Of a stretch of DNA of 64,000 nucleotides, positions 1 through 11,785 are shown piece after piece (the first letter of the stretch is position 1; the number at the start of each line of letters is the position of its first letter). A program made the position numbers and the translations under genes. The notes under the pieces were generated by a model that was not told the DNA's origin, did not search any database, and worked only from the letters and a program-made list of their open reading frames with translations. The stretch comes from Hymenopus coronatus (lineage: Eukaryota > Arthropoda > Insecta > Mantodea > Hymenopodidae). The stretch covers positions 63,104,501 to 63,168,500 of the forward strand of contig CM060899.1 in NCBI GenBank assembly GCA_030762935.1, in the 5' to 3' direction.

Positions 1-7
1 ATAAAAC

Positions 8-186
8 TCGGATATATTACATTTACACAACTTTTTTTACTTCTCTGTAACAAATTATTGTTAATAACTTATTCTTCTATCTACTTCACGCTATCGAGAT
101 AAACATTAGCAGAAACATTCTTATTACTTAGTTCCATATAAGTAGGAGGAAAATAAGGGAATACACGAGGCTGAACCGACAGTCAA
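8..186 (+). repeat. HE850 copy 0, 5' part
   Basis: The 5' end of an old HE850 copy, from a degenerate TCGGATATATTACATTTACA head to the motif ctgaaccgacagtcaa. It is cut by insertion of the YZ element at 187 and resumes at about 1535. The uninterrupted arrangement can be read at 23040-23110, which has the same flanking words without the insert. Confidence 0.75.
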
Positions 187-1534
187 TAGTGTATTGCGTA
201 CTAAGAACAGTAAGTTATACTTGTCAAGTTGAGAATACATATTGGGAATACGAGGCCCGAAGGGCCGAGATATGATAAGTAACTTACAGTTAGTGGTTAG
301 CCTATTACTTTTTGAAATACTTGAAAAAAACTGTAAATAAAAAAAATCTGATGTGTTCCATTCACATGACTTTCTCTACAACAAATCATTTTTAAAAAGC
401 CTATTCTTCAATTTTCTTCATCCTAATCGAGAAAAAATTAGTAGAAATAGTCTTATTACTTGCCTCCTTGTAAGTAGAAGCGAAATAAGGGAGTACTATA
501 GGTTAAAGAGAAAGCCAAAAGCTGGTTGCTATGTGACTGATCCTCCTTTGTTTGTATGGACAGGAGTTGACAAATTCCTGTATGAGAAAAGTATAAGTTT
601 TTTTTAAAAGCTGAAACCAATAACAATGTATATCTCACAACCGATCAACTCCAGGAAAAAATGTATATAACATAAATTGTGTGTTTTATCATGATCTACA
701 TTTTATGTGGAGTAAGTTTTGTCTATATCTTACGGTTTAACAGTTATTCAAAATTCAATAAACATCATCCAGAGTGAAGAGGTCTTTAGAGGCTATTCCC
801 AGAAAATTCAAGATATACATTTTATTTCTCAGGTAAATATCCTTAATACAAAGATAATCAAACTCGTTAGAGCCATTTTTAAGAAAGTCAAAATTTTCGA
901 AATTTTTTCCATTTAAAGGGTAGTTGGGGTTGGGGTGATTTTCTTGAAAATCTTCGTGTCGCATCCTTGGAAGATACCAAACTTAAATTCCAAGTTTGGA
1001 TTTAACGGTCTATTTTTTGAGCTATGCTGTCCACAGACACACAGACACACACGGACCTTCTTCTAAAAATGTTTTTCTTGGATTCAGGGAAACCCAAAAC
1101 ATGTATTTCCGGTGAAATCTCGGTATCGAATTTTTGGGTGGAATGCAGCACCTTCTCTATACACTAGGTACATAGTACGTGTAGAAAAAGTAATACAATA
1201 CTAAGTCCAAACTGCTTTTCAATATTTTATCGAACATTAAGAAACCATGAATTCTCGATGTAAACAAATGAAAGGCTATATCTAAATTATATGTACAAAG
1301 CCTTCTTATACTCTCTTTTGTTAATGCAATAGATTCTTTACTTGAAGTAGCACATGTCTTGAGTGTTACGTCATTTCCTAATTGTACTGTAAGTATTAAT
1401 GACCTCTCAAACTCTTACTGCAAGTACTTAAAGTGCTTGTTGGCATAACAATTAATACATGAATTGTAAATTTAGCTCATATTACCAAATTTGTGTTTAG
1501 AAAGATTAACTTAGAAGTGAAGTATTTCAAAAAA
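187..1534 (+). mobile_element. YZ repeat, left copy, split by HE850
   Basis: About 500 bp of repeat (187-346 plus 1192-1534) with an HE850 insertion inside it. It begins TAGTGTATTGCGTACTAAG. Near its start is a small foldback: aacagtaagttatact is mirrored by agtaacttacagtt around a GGCCC/GGGCC core. The word ttactttttgaaatactt at 304-321 is mirrored by agtatttcaaaaaa at 1521-1534. An inverted second copy lies at 1890-2396 and a partial third at 61141-61279. No coding capacity is seen. It is probably a non-autonomous DNA transposon; the exact class is unknown. Confidence 0.7.
347..1191 (+). repeat. HE850 copy inserted in YZ
   Basis: Full-length HE850: TCTGATG start preceded by seven A, CA-rich stretch at about 1036-1052, and a terminal palindrome ending gtagaaaaagt. 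The sister YZ arm at 2236-2262 lacks this insert, so the two together show an empty and a filled site. Confidence 0.9.
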
Positions 1535-1790
1535 GTTTTAAAATGTGGTTGCTATGGGAATGAAATCCGTTTCTTTGCATGAACAGGAGTTGAAAAGTTT
1601 CTATATGAGAAAATGTTAGTAGATATTTTAAATCTGAAACTAATAACAAGGAATATCTCGAAAACAGTTAGCTCCATCAAAAAATGTAGGTATATGACAT
1701 AAATTGTATGTTTTAAGAATATCTACATTTTTTGTGTAGTATATTTTTGTCTATCTCTTACGGTTTACCAGTTATGCAAAATCCAGCAAA
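1535..1790 (+). repeat. HE850 copy 0, continued
   Basis: Internal HE850 sequence (ttttaaaatgtggttgctat to ccagttatgcaaaatcc). It continues copy 0 after the YZ insertion and is lost after 1790. Confidence 0.7.
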
Positions 1791-1802
1791 TCGAGAGCAT
1801 TG

Positions 1803-1870
1803 TAAATACATGTAGTTTATTTCTTGAAAACTTCATATTGTATATATTTCCAATTTTATTGGTCACTTAA
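1803..1870 (+). repeat. 68-bp dispersed repeat, copy 1
   Basis: This segment (taaatacatgtagtttattt onward) matches 2741-2808 with scattered mismatches. The two copies flank the right YZ element and SINE-1, so they may be halves of one older repeat or a duplication. Function unknown. Confidence 0.55.
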
Positions 1871-1889
1871 TAGGATAGAGGCAGAATAA

Positions 1890-2396
1890 TAGTGTTTTTG
1901 AAATACCTGATATTTAAGTTAATCATTCTCAATACATATTTGGTAATGTAAACTAAATTTACAATTCATTTATTAATTGCCATGCCAACAAGCACTGTAA
2001 GTACTTGCAGTAAGAGTTTGAGAGGTCATTAATACTTACAGTACAATTAGGAAATGACGTAACACTCAAGACATGTGCTACTTCAAGTAAAGAATCTATT
2101 GCATTAACAAAAGAGTGTATAAGAAGGCTATGTCCATATAATTCAGATGTAACCTTTCATTTGTTCACATCGAGAATTCATTGTTTCTTAAAGTTCAATA
2201 AAACACTGAAAAGCAATTTGGAGTTATTATTGTTCCTTTTTCACATTTTTTTTTCTAAGTATTTCAAAAAGTAATTGACTAACCACAAACTGTAAGTAAG
2301 TTACTTATCAGATCTCGACCCTGCAGGCCTCGTATTCCCAATATGCATTCTCGACTTGATAAGTATAACTTACAGTTCTTAGTACGCAATATACTA
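1890..2396 (-). mobile_element. YZ repeat, right copy, inverted
   Basis: Reverse complement of the left YZ copy, uninterrupted. About 300 bp (1941-2235) mirrors 1198-1495, and 2262-2396 mirrors 187-330. The two arms form a large imperfect inverted repeat with about 350 bp of older sequence between them. Confidence 0.75.
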
Positions 2397-2404
2397 TTGC
2401 ATAG

Positions 2405-2636
2405 TCGCCCTCCATGGTGTAATGGTTACCATGCTAACTTCATATACCCAAGGTCGTGGGTTCAAACCCGGCGGAGGACGATGGATTTTTTACGGGCGTG
2501 GTTTCCTTCGGAAGGGAAGTAGATTTACGACTTATAAAAGAACCTCAAGCCTGATAGAGAGGCCTCTGAGCAAAATTAAGCGCCTTTTCACGCCCACAGC
2601 AGTTAAAGAGCGTCCATAAATAAAACTCCATTTCAT
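2405..2636 (+). mobile_element. SINE-1 copy (tRNA-derived)
   Basis: The head has an A-box-like TGGTGTAATGG (2415-2425) and a B-box-like GGTTCAAACCC (2459-2469), so it derives from a tRNA and could use an internal Pol III promoter. The anticodon arm does not pair well, so this is not a tRNA gene. The body runs to ccataaataaaactccattt. Compared with the minus-strand copy at 53869-54169 it has internal deletions. An open frame across it is incidental. Confidence 0.75.
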
Positions 2637-3391
2637 TTTTACCATCGCATAGGTTCGTTAAACACTTTAAAGCATTAAATTACATTGTTCTAGATTATAT
2701 ATGTTCTTTCCCAAATTACTCCAAATAATCGGTGATATTTTAAATACCAAGAGTTTATTTCTTGGCAACTTTATGTTGTATGCAGTTCTGATTTTATTGA
2801 TCATTTAGTTGGTTACTTGCTATTGGCTATCCGATTTTAGACATGACAAGGTTTTTAAGCTTGAAGAAAACAAAAACGCATATATATTTCGAGAGTGGTT
2901 TCAGAAACACCAAGGAGCACTTACATCTGTCCAGGAACACATCTGCCACACACACACACATACACACACACACACACACGGACACGGGTTCGAGAGAGAA
3001 AGAGAGAGAGGGAGGAGGGAGGGAGAGATTTCTCTCCCCTTGTATCAGAAAAGAGGGAGACTCCACCCTACGAGTTTTAAGACGACCCGCCCCTCGCGTT
3101 TCCTATTGGTGCAGCACACTACAAACAATTCTGACATATCTTTCAAGAATAATTTGTGCTGCTGGTCGAAAGCAGGCTGTTGCGCAACTCACACATGACC
3201 CCTACGGTGCTGCCATCTGGTTCTACCTGTTTTCGATCAATGTTGCTGGAATATCTCCTAGTCTCTTCTGTTGCCTGGATCCTCGGCTTGCCAACAACAA
3301 ACCCGGAGACCAGTGACCCTACAACAGCTGCCAACAGATGGCTCTGAGTGCAGACACACTTTTCTGTGTTATTCTGTTGTGCCTTCTCTAC
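2637..3391. other. Unassigned stretch with CA/GA tracts
   Basis: Contains the second copy of a 68-bp repeat (2741-2808), a CA run at 2947-2979 and a GA-rich run at 2992-3029. From 3030 to 3390 it is more GC-balanced sequence with no HE850 resemblance. Short open frames cross it on both strands, but none has a recognisable domain. Confidence 0.5.
2947..3029. repeat. CA then GA/GGA microsatellite
   Basis: An uninterrupted CA-type tract is followed within 15 bp by a GA/GGGA tract. It is not at the fixed CA position of HE850. Confidence 0.9.
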
Positions 3392-4164
3392 CAGGATCAA
3401 ATACATATACGAACTATGTACATAGTGTATAGCGAAGGTTTTGTATTGTACCCAAAAATTCGATACCGAGATTTCACCGGAAATACATGTTTTGAGTCTC
3501 CCTGAATAAAAAAAAAAAAAAAAAAAAAGCATTTTTAGAAAATTTTCCGTGTGTGTGTCTGTGGGCAGCATAGCGCAAAAACCAAAGGACCGTTAAAGCC
3601 CAAACTTGGTATTTAAGTTTGGTATCTTCCAAGGATGCGACACGAAGATTTTAAAGAAAATCCCCCCACCCCAAACTACCCTTTACATGGAAAAAATTTC
3701 GAAAATGTTGATTTTCTTAAAAATGGCTCTAACGATTTTGATTAAAATATCGTATATTAAAGATATTTACCAGACAAATAAAATGTGTATCTTGAATTTT
3801 CTGGGAATAACCTCTGAAAACTACTTTATTCTGGATGAATTTTACGGAATTGCGCATAACTGCTAAACCGTAAGAGATGGACAAAAACTTAGTTTACAGA
3901 AAATGTAGCTCGCGATAAAACGCACAATTTATGTCATATACATTTTTGTTGTGAAGTTGATCATTTTTATGATATTCTTGATTTTTCGTTTCAGCTTTGA
4001 AAAGTATACTTTTCTCGTACAGGAATTTGTTAACTTCTGTCCATACAAACAAAGGAACTTCAGTTACATATCAACCAGCTTTTGGCTATCATTTTAACTT
4101 ATGGTATTCCCTCATTTCGCTTCTACTTACAAGGAAGCAAATAATAAGACTATTTCTGTTTAAT
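3392..4164 (-). repeat. HE850 copy, 5' truncated
   Basis: Minus-sense copy from the palindrome end (3392-3437, with about 18 extra bases in one arm) through the C-rich tract and the fixed TG run. It stops before its TCTGATG end, abruptly joining an older HE850 segment at about 4164. A run of A lies at 3509-3528. Confidence 0.85.
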
Positions 4165-4584
4165 TCGTGGAGCTTGCCGTTTTCGAGGTATTCCTTGTTA
4201 TTTGTTTCAATTGTTTTTTTTTTTTTTTTTTTTTTTTTTTGGTAGTGTTTAACGCCCGCTTTAACTACTAATGGCACCGCAGGCGGCCGTTTCAATTGTG
4301 AAGTACTTACACTTTACTCAGACGGAAGTGTCCGTTTTTCTTTTGTTCTACTCATGGCCAAGCAAAGAAGCGATTTGCAATGATAATCGCATAACCACAG
4401 CCTGTTAAAACATTTGACTATCACTTTAGCATAGCGCATTCCCTTAGTTCCATTCTACTCGTAAGGAACTAAGTAATACAAGTCTGCTAATGTTTATCTC
4501 GATTAGCAAGGTGTTGGGAATATTTATTTTCATAAGAAGTTTGTAGAGTAGCTACAGAAAGTCGTGTGAGTGTGACACATCAGA
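4165..4584 (-). repeat. HE850 copy, older subfamily, 5' half
   Basis: Starts at the cgtggag motif and ends at CACATCAGA. It belongs to a variant carrying gcaaagaagcgatttgcaat in place of the common caaaggaacttcagtcac. It is interrupted at 4214-4288 by a poly(A) retro-insert. Confidence 0.8.
4204..4298 (-). mobile_element. Short poly(A) retro-insert with 10-bp TSD
   Basis: The direct repeat GTTTCAATTG occurs at 4204-4213 and 4289-4298. Between them lie 27 T followed by 48 bp (ggtagtgtttaacgcccgct onward). Read on the minus strand this is a 48-nt tail plus poly(A), the signature of target-primed reverse transcription of a SINE or LINE 3' end. The parent element is not identifiable from 48 nt. 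Confidence 0.8.
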
Positions 4585-4589
4585 TTTTT

Positions 4590-4681
4590 ACCTTTTACAC
4601 GTACTATGTATAGAATTCGATATCGAGATTTCCCCGGAAATACATGTTTTGGCACCCCATGAACCCCAAAAAAGTATTTTT
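4590..4681 (-). repeat. HE850 3'-end fragment
   Basis: Only the palindrome end and the cgatatcgagatttccccgg block (minus sense). It directly abuts the next full copy. Confidence 0.75.
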
Positions 4682-5473
4682 ACTTTCTCTACACGTACTA
4701 TGTACATAGTGTATAGAGAAAGTATTGTATTGCATGCAAAAATTCGATACCGAGATTCACCGGAAGTAGATATTTTGAGACCCCCTGAATCCAAAATAAG
4801 CATTTTTAGAAAAAGGTCCGTGTGTGTGGCTTTGGACAGCTAAGCTCTAAAAGCTTGGTATTTTATGTTTGGTACCTTCCAAGGATGCGACACGAAGACT
4901 TTCAAGAATATCCCCCCCACCGCAACAACCCTTTACATGGAACTTTTTTCGAAAAGTTTGATTTTCTCAAAAATGGTTTAGCGATTTTAATTAAAATATC
5001 ACATATGAGATCTATATACTTTACAAAGAAAATGTATATGTTGAATTTTCTGGGAATAGGCTCTGAAGATCTCTTATTCTGGATGAATTTTGCTGGATTT
5101 TCCATTAACTAGTAAAGGGTAAGAGAAACACATTGAAACATATAATTTATATCATATCCATTTTTTCGTGGAGTTTGAGATATTCTTTGTTATTTTTTTC
5201 AGTTTTAAAATCTTCAGCTTTTCTCATACGGAAACTTGTCTACTCTTGGACACGCAAAGAAATGACTTCAATCCCATAGCAACCACATTTTAAAACATTT
5301 GACATTTAATCCTGTGTATTCACTTTTTTCCCTTTTACTTACAAGGAACTAAGTAATACGACCAATTCTGTTAGTATTTATCTCGATTAGCATGAAGAGG
5401 TGGAAGAATAAGCTTATTATAAATAATTTGTTATAAAGATGTAGCGAAAGTCATGTGAATGGAACACATCAGA
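4682..5473 (-). repeat. HE850 copy
   Basis: Complete from actttctctacacgtactat to CACATCAGA. It lacks a CA run longer than a few units. Confidence 0.9.
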
Positions 5474-5531
5474 TCACATTACGTATACATTATCTGGTAA
5501 AGCTCTATCTACAATATCTGGTTCCACCACG

Positions 5532-5591
<60 letters not shown>

Positions 5592-5845
5592 CTTAAGACT
5601 TTTAGTGGCAATCCATACTTGAAAGTGTTGAAAACATTAAGTTGTTCAGATGTGAAATTTGCCAGATTGCCGAAATTTTGACTTATTCTTGGGATCATTG
5701 GGGTTTTAGCTTCACAGATCCCTCGGCTACGCTTTGCGGCTTAGAGCCCTAAATGTTTATAACAGACCAGTAAATAACTACAATGCGGCTCTAATGACCA
5801 TATAACAAAAGTGCCAAGTGGTGGAACCATCGTATACAAAAAAAA
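5474..5845. other. Unassigned stretch with CG/CA tract
   Basis: Not HE850. It has a GC-alternating then CA run at 5530-5584 between ggttccaccac (5519-5529) and the inverted word gtggtggaacc (5818-5828). The inverted words suggest a small foldback of about 310 bp, but the arms are only about 11 bp. Confidence 0.45.
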
Positions 5846-6701
5846 TCTTATGTATTCCATTCACATGACTTTCTCTACATCTCTGCAAGAAATTTTAGTT
5901 AAAAAGCTTATGCTTCTATTTACTTCATGCAAATCGAGAAACCATTAGCAGAAATAGTCTTATTACTTGCTTTCTTGTAAGTAGAAGCAAAATAAGGGAG
6001 TACTATAAGTTAAAGTGATAGTCAAAAGCTGGTTACTATGTGACTGATGTTTCTTTATTTGAATGGACACGGGTTAACAAACTCCTGTATGAGAAAAGTA
6101 TAACTTTTTAAAGCTGAAACTAAAAACAAGACATATTTAAAAAAACAATCAAGTCCACGAAGAAATAAAAAGTTATATAACATAAATTGTGTGTTTTAAT
6201 GTGCTCTACATTTTTTGTGTACTAAGTTTTTATCCATCTCTTACGGTTTAGCAGTTATTCAAAATTCAGTAAAATTCATCCAGAATAAACTACTCTTCAG
6301 AGGCTATTCCCAGAAAATTCAAGATATACATTTTATTTGTCATGTAAATATTTTTAATATACGAAATTTTATTCAAAATCGTTAAAGCCATTTTTGAGAA
6401 AATCAAAATTTTCGAAAAATGTTCCATGTAAAGGGTAGTTGGGAGTGGGTTTTTTTTTTCTCTCAAAATCTTCTTGTGGCATCCCCGGAAGATATTAAAC
6501 TTAAATACCAAGTTTGGTATTTTAACTACTTTTCATTTTTGAGTTATCGTGTTCACAGACACACGAACCTTTTTCCGAAATTGCTTTTTTTAGTTAAAGA
6601 GGAACCTAAAACATATTTCCGGTGAAATCTCGGTATCGAATTTTTGGGTGGAGTGCAAAACTTTCTCTATACACTATGTACTTAGTGCGTATAGAGAGAG
6701 T
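5846..6701 (+). repeat. HE850 copy
   Basis: Complete, from TCTTATGTATTCC after a run of A to gcgtatagagagagt followed by five A. Confidence 0.9.
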
Positions 6702-6727
6702 AAAAATGGACCCGCTTGAGTAGATAA

Positions 6728-6954
6728 GTGTTTGAAATTGAAACCACTATCAAGTATATCTCGGAAACGGTCAACTGTGCAACAAAAGTGTTTGGGTATA
6801 ACATTAAGTGTGTGTTCTAACGAGCTCTACATTTCTCTTTACCTGGTAATTTCTGATCTATCTCTTACGGTTTACCAGCTATGCAAAATTCATTCAGAAT
6901 AAACACATCTTTAGAAGCTATTCCCGGCAAATTCAAAATATACATTGTATTTTT
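6728..6954 (+). repeat. HE850 internal fragment
   Basis: Central HE850 block (gaaattgaaaccactatcaa to tacattgtattttt) lacking both ends. It abuts a minus-sense copy at 6955. Confidence 0.75.
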
Positions 6955-7761
6955 ACTTTCTCTACACCTACTATGTATATAGTGTAAAGAAAAAGTATTG
7001 TAATGCACCCAAACATTCGATACCGAGATTTCAATGGAAATATATGTTTTGAGACCCCCTGAATCAAAAAAAAAGCATTTTTAGAAAAATGTCTCTGTGT
7101 GGGGGCTGCATAGCTCAAAAAGAAAAAGACCGTTGAATACCAAACTTGGTATTTAAGTTTCGTATCTCTCAAGGATGCGACACGAAGATTTTCAAGAAAA
7201 TCCCCCCACTGCAAACTACCCTTTACGTGGAAAATTTTTCGAAAATTTTGATTTTCTTAAAAATGGCTCTAACGATTTTGAACAAAATCTCTTCTATTTA
7301 AGATAATTACTTCCCAAATAAAATGTATATCTTGATGCTTTTTGTTGAATTTTGCATAAATGGTAAACCGTAAGAGATACACAAAAACTTGCTGCACAAA
7401 AAATGTAGATCACAATAAAGCACACAATTTATGTCATATACATTTTTTTCATGGAGTTGATCGTTTTTGAGATATTCCTTGTTATTGGTTTCAGCTTTAA
7501 AAACATGCTTTTCTCATACAGGAATTTGTCAACTCCTGTCCATACAAGTAAAGGAACTTCAGTCACATAGCAACCAGTTTTTGACTATCACTTTAACCTA
7601 TGGTACTCCGTTATTTCGCTTCTACTTACAAGGAAGCAAGTAATAAGACTATTTCCGCTAATTTTTTTCTCGATTAGCATGAAGTAAATAGAAGCATAAG
7701 CTTATTAACAATAACTTGTTGCAGAGATATAGAGAAGGTCATGTGAATGGAAAATATCAGA
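6955..7761 (-). repeat. HE850 copy
   Basis: Near complete, with a small deletion after the aaatgtatatcttga motif. It ends aaaatatcaga. Confidence 0.88.
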
Positions 7762-7767
7762 TTTTGA

Positions 7768-8119
7768 TGTAAATAGTCCTAATACAAGCATTTCAAATAA
7801 AATCATTAGATCCATTTTTGAGAAAAATATAAATTTTGAACTTTTCTCCGAGTAAAGGATAGTTTGAGGTGGAGGAATTTTCTGGAAAATCATCGATTCG
7901 CAACCTTAGAAAATATCATTGTTAAATACAGGGTTTGGTATTTAATATTCTTTTATACATAGGTATATTTTAATTTATATACACCTTTCTCTAAAAATGC
8001 TACTTTTTACTCGAGAGACTTGAAAACTATAGGTACTTCCGATGAAATCTTAATATCGAATTTTTGGGTGCAATATAATACCTTCTCTATACACTATGCC
8101 ATACTACGTGTAGAGATTC
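7768..8119 (+). repeat. HE850 3' fragment, degenerate
   Basis: The 3' 40% of HE850, starting at the aaatagtcctaatacaagc position, with a decayed palindrome ending acgtgtagagattc. Confidence 0.7.
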
Positions 8120-8677
8120 TTTGTAAGCAGAAAACAAATTAGTAACTACACTGGGTTAAGTCGGATGTCAAATATCATAAAAACTGGTTTGTGAAAAAGT
8201 TGTATTTCGCTTCGCTTTGTACGGTCTGCAGTAAAACAAGAGAGATAGAACGAAAGGTGGTTTCCCAAAAGAGGAACGCTACGAAGATTAAAACTGAAAC
8301 AAACAAACTGAACAAAGTGTATCTCAGAAACGGTCAGTTCTACACAAAGTATTACGCATTTTAATGAGATATAATTTTTTGTGTAGTAAGTTTTTGTCCC
8401 TCTCTTACGGTTTGCCAGTTATATAAAAGTCATCCAGAATAGCGGTCTTCAGAGGCTATTCTTATAAAATTCAAGATGTACATTTTATTTGCCATGTAAA
8501 TATCTTTATTACAAGTTATTTTAATCAAAGTTGTTAAGCCATTTTTGAGAAAATCAAAATTTCGATTTTCTTAAAGGGTAGTTTCGATAAAATCTTTGTG
8601 TCGTATCCTTCGAAGATACTAGACTAAAATACTAAGTTTGGAACTTTACAGATTTTTCATGATTGAGCATCGTGTTC

Positions 8678-8723
<46 letters not shown>

Positions 8724-8748
8724 AGACCTTTTGCTAAAAATGCTTTTT
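8120..8748 (+). repeat. HE850 copy, degenerate, both ends missing
   Basis: Decayed body with a CA run at 8684-8720 at the family's fixed position. It is cut by the minus-sense copy starting at 8749. Confidence 0.7.
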
Positions 8749-9589
8749 ACTTTCTCCATACGCATTATGTACATAGTGTATAAAGTATTGCACTCCATCA
8801 AAAATTCGATACCGAGATTTCACCGGAAATATATGTTTTAGGGTCCCCAATATCCAAAAAAAGCATTTTCACAAAAAGGTCCGTGTGTGTGTGAACACGA
8901 TAACTCGAAAACGAAAAGTCGGTAAAATACCAAACTTGGTATTTAAGTTTACTATCTTCCAGGGATGCGACACGAAGATTTTGAGGAAAATTCCCCCACT
9001 CCCAACTACCCTTTACATGGAACTTTTTTTCGATTTTTTTTTTCAAAAATGGCTCTAACGATTTTGATTAAAATTTCGGATATTAAACATATTTACCTGA
9101 CAAATGAAATGTATATCTTGAATTTTCTAGGAATGGCCTCTGAAGAGTAGTTTATTCTGGATGAATTTTACTAAATTTTGAATAACTGCTCAACCGTAAA
9201 AGATGGACAAATCCTTACTTCACAAAAAAATGTAGAGCACATTAAAACACACAATTTATATCATATACATTTTTTCGTGGAGTTCGTCGTTTTTGTGACA
9301 TTCCTTATTTTTGGTTTCTGCTATGAAAAACGTATACTTTTCTCATACAGGAACTTGTCAACTCCTATCCATATAAACAAAGGAACTTCATTGACATAGC
9401 AACCAGCTTTTGACTATCACTTTAACCTACGGTTGTCCCTTATTTCGCTTCTACTTACAAGGAAGCGAGCAATAAGACTATTTCTGCTAATTTTTTTCTG
9501 ATTAGCATAAAGTAAATAGAAGTATAAGCTTTTTAAGAATTATTTGTTGCAGGGATATGGAGAAAGTCATGTGAATGGTACACATCAGA
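8749..9589 (-). repeat. HE850 copy
   Basis: Complete, of the gttcac/ggaccct/gtggagtgca subfamily. It resembles the copy at 17181-18079 closely over long stretches. Confidence 0.9.
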
Positions 9590-9690
9590 TTCTTATACAC
9601 AGGACCCTAAAACCTGTATTTCCGGTGCAACCTTGGTATCGAAGTAGTACTTTCTTTACCTATGTATATTGTGTACTAAGTAGAAAAAGT
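9590..9690 (+). repeat. HE850 3'-end fragment
   Basis: Only the last 100 bp (caggaccctaaaacctgtat to gtagaaaaagt), placed directly after the 5' end of an inverted copy. Confidence 0.75.
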
Positions 9691-9735
9691 AAAAATAAGT
9701 ACCATAACAAAATGACGTAGCGTTTCATTATAGTG

Positions 9736-10985
9736 TCGTTATTATTATTGTTATTGTTATTGTTGCTATTATTATTGTTGTTGTTCTCGTTGTTGTTCTT
9801 GTTCTTGTTCTTGTTCTTGTTGTTCTTCTTGTTCTTGTTGTTCTTGTTGTTCTTGTTGTTGTTCTTGCTGTTGTTCTTGTTGTTGTTCTTGTTGTTGTTC
9901 TTGCTGTTCTTGCTGCTGTTCTTGCTGCTGTTCTTGCTGCTGTTCTTGTTGTTCTTGCTGTTGTTCTTGCTGTTGTTCTTGCTGCTGTTCTTGCTGCTGT
10001 TCTTGTTGTTGTTCTTGTTGCTGTTCTTGTTGTTGTTCTTGTTGTTGTTCTTGTTGTTGTTCTTGCTGTTGTTCTTGCTGTTGTTCTTGCTGTTCTTGCT
10101 GCTGTTCTTGTTGTTGTTCTTGCTGCTGTTCTTGTTGTTGTTCTTGTTGTTGTTCTTGTTGTTGTTCTTGTTGTTGTTCTTGCTGTTGTTCTTGCTGTTC
10201 TTGCTGCTGTTCTTGCTGTTGTTCTTGCTGCTGTTCTTGTTGTTGTTCTTGTTGTTGTTCTTGTTGTTGTTCTTGTTGTTGTTCTTGTTGTTGTTATTGT
10301 TGTTGTTCTTGTTGTTGTTCTTGTTGTTGTTCTTGCTGTTGTTATTGTTGTTGTTCTTGCTGTTGTTATTGTTGTTGTTCTTGCTGTTGTTCTTGTTGTT
10401 ACTGTTGCTGTTGTTCTTACTGTTGTTGTTCTTGCTGTTGTTGTTCTTGCTGTTCTTGCTGCTGTTCTTGTTGTTGTTCTTGCTGTTGTTGTTGTTCTTG
10501 CTGTTGTTGTTGTTCTTGCTGTTCTTGCTGCTGTTCTTGTTGTTGTTCTTGCTGTTGTTGTTGTTCTTGCTGTTGTTGTTCTTGCTGTTCTTGCAGCTGT
10601 TCTTGTTGTTGTTCTTACTGTTGTTGTTGTTCTTGCTGTTGTTGTTGTTCTTGCTGTTCTTGCTGCTGTTCTTGTTGTTGTTATTGTTGTTGTTCTTGTT
10701 GTTCTTGCTGTTGTTCTTGTTGTTGTTCTTGCTGTTGTTGTTGTTCTTGTTGTTGTTCTTGCTGTTGTTGTTCTTGCTGTTGTTGTTCTTGTTGTTGTTC
10801 TTGCTGTTCTTGCTGCTGTTCTTGTTGTTGTTCTTGTTGTTACTGTTGCTGTTGTTCTTACTGTTGCTGTTGTTCTTACTGTTGCTGTTGTTCTTGCTGT
10901 TGTTGCTGCTGTTCTTGTTGTTGTTCTTGCTGTTGTTGTTCTTGCTGTTGTTGTTCTTGCTGTTGTTGATGTTGTTATTATTGTG
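9736..10985. repeat. 1.25-kb TTG/CTG/TTC low-complexity satellite
   Basis: Built from ttcttgttgttg-like 9-15-bp words. All substitutions stay within T/C/G on this strand, so the plus strand is purine-poor. Because the words are multiples of three it stays open for 417 codons of Leu/Phe on the plus strand; the minus strand would read Gln-Gln-Gln-Glu-like repeats. I treat this as satellite DNA, not a gene: there is no non-repeat coding flank. Confidence 0.9.
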
Positions 10986-11020
10986 AATGTTGTTATTATT
11001 GTTGTTATTCTTATTAGTGT

Positions 11021-11700
11021 TATTATATTTTATTATTATTATTATTTTGTATTATAATTTTTATTTTGTACTATTATTTGTATTATGTATTATTATTTTT
11101 ATTTTGTATTATTATTTTTATTTTGTATTATTATTTTTATTTTCTAGTATTATTTTTATTTTGTATTATTATTTTTATTTTGTGTTATTATTTTTATTTT
11201 GTATTATAATTTTTATTTTGTATTATAATTTTTATTTTGTATTATAATTTTTATTTTGTATTATAATTTTTATTTTTATTTTGTATTATAATTTTTATTT
11301 TTATTTTGTATCATAATTTTTATTTTGTATTATTGTTTTTATTTTGTTTTATTGTTTTTATTTTGTATTATTGTTTTTATTTTGTATTATTGTTTTTATT
11401 TTGTATTATTGTTTTTATTTTGTATTATTGTTTTTATTTTGTATTATTGTTTTTATTTTGTATTATTGTTTTTATTTTGTATTATTGTTTTTATTTTGTA
11501 TTATTGTTTTTATTTTGTATTATTGTTTTTATTTTGTATTATTGTTTTTATTTTGTATTATTGTTTTTATTTTGTATTATTGTTTTTATTTTGTAATATT
11601 GTTTTTATTTTGTAATATTGTTTTTATTTTGTAATATTGTTTTTATTTTGTAATATTGTTTTTATTTTGTAATATTGTTTTTATTTTGTGTTATTATTTT
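11021..11700. repeat. 19-bp AT-rich satellite
   Basis: Tandem 19-bp unit tattattgtttttattttg, very uniform at 11320-11690. It is preceded by an older variant with tattataattttt and followed by an irregular tail to about 11785. Since 19 is not a multiple of three, all three plus frames stay open in turn, which makes spurious overlapping ORFs. Confidence 0.92.
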
Positions 11701-11785
11701 TATTAACATAATGTTATTAATATTATTTTTATTATTTTTAATATTTCTATTATTACTATTTGTATTATTACTATTTCTATTATTT

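Noticed and set aside
9733..10986. 417-codon Leu/Phe open frame
   Set aside because: It is wholly explained by trinucleotide-based satellite words with no stop possible; there is no unique coding sequence, signal or domain.
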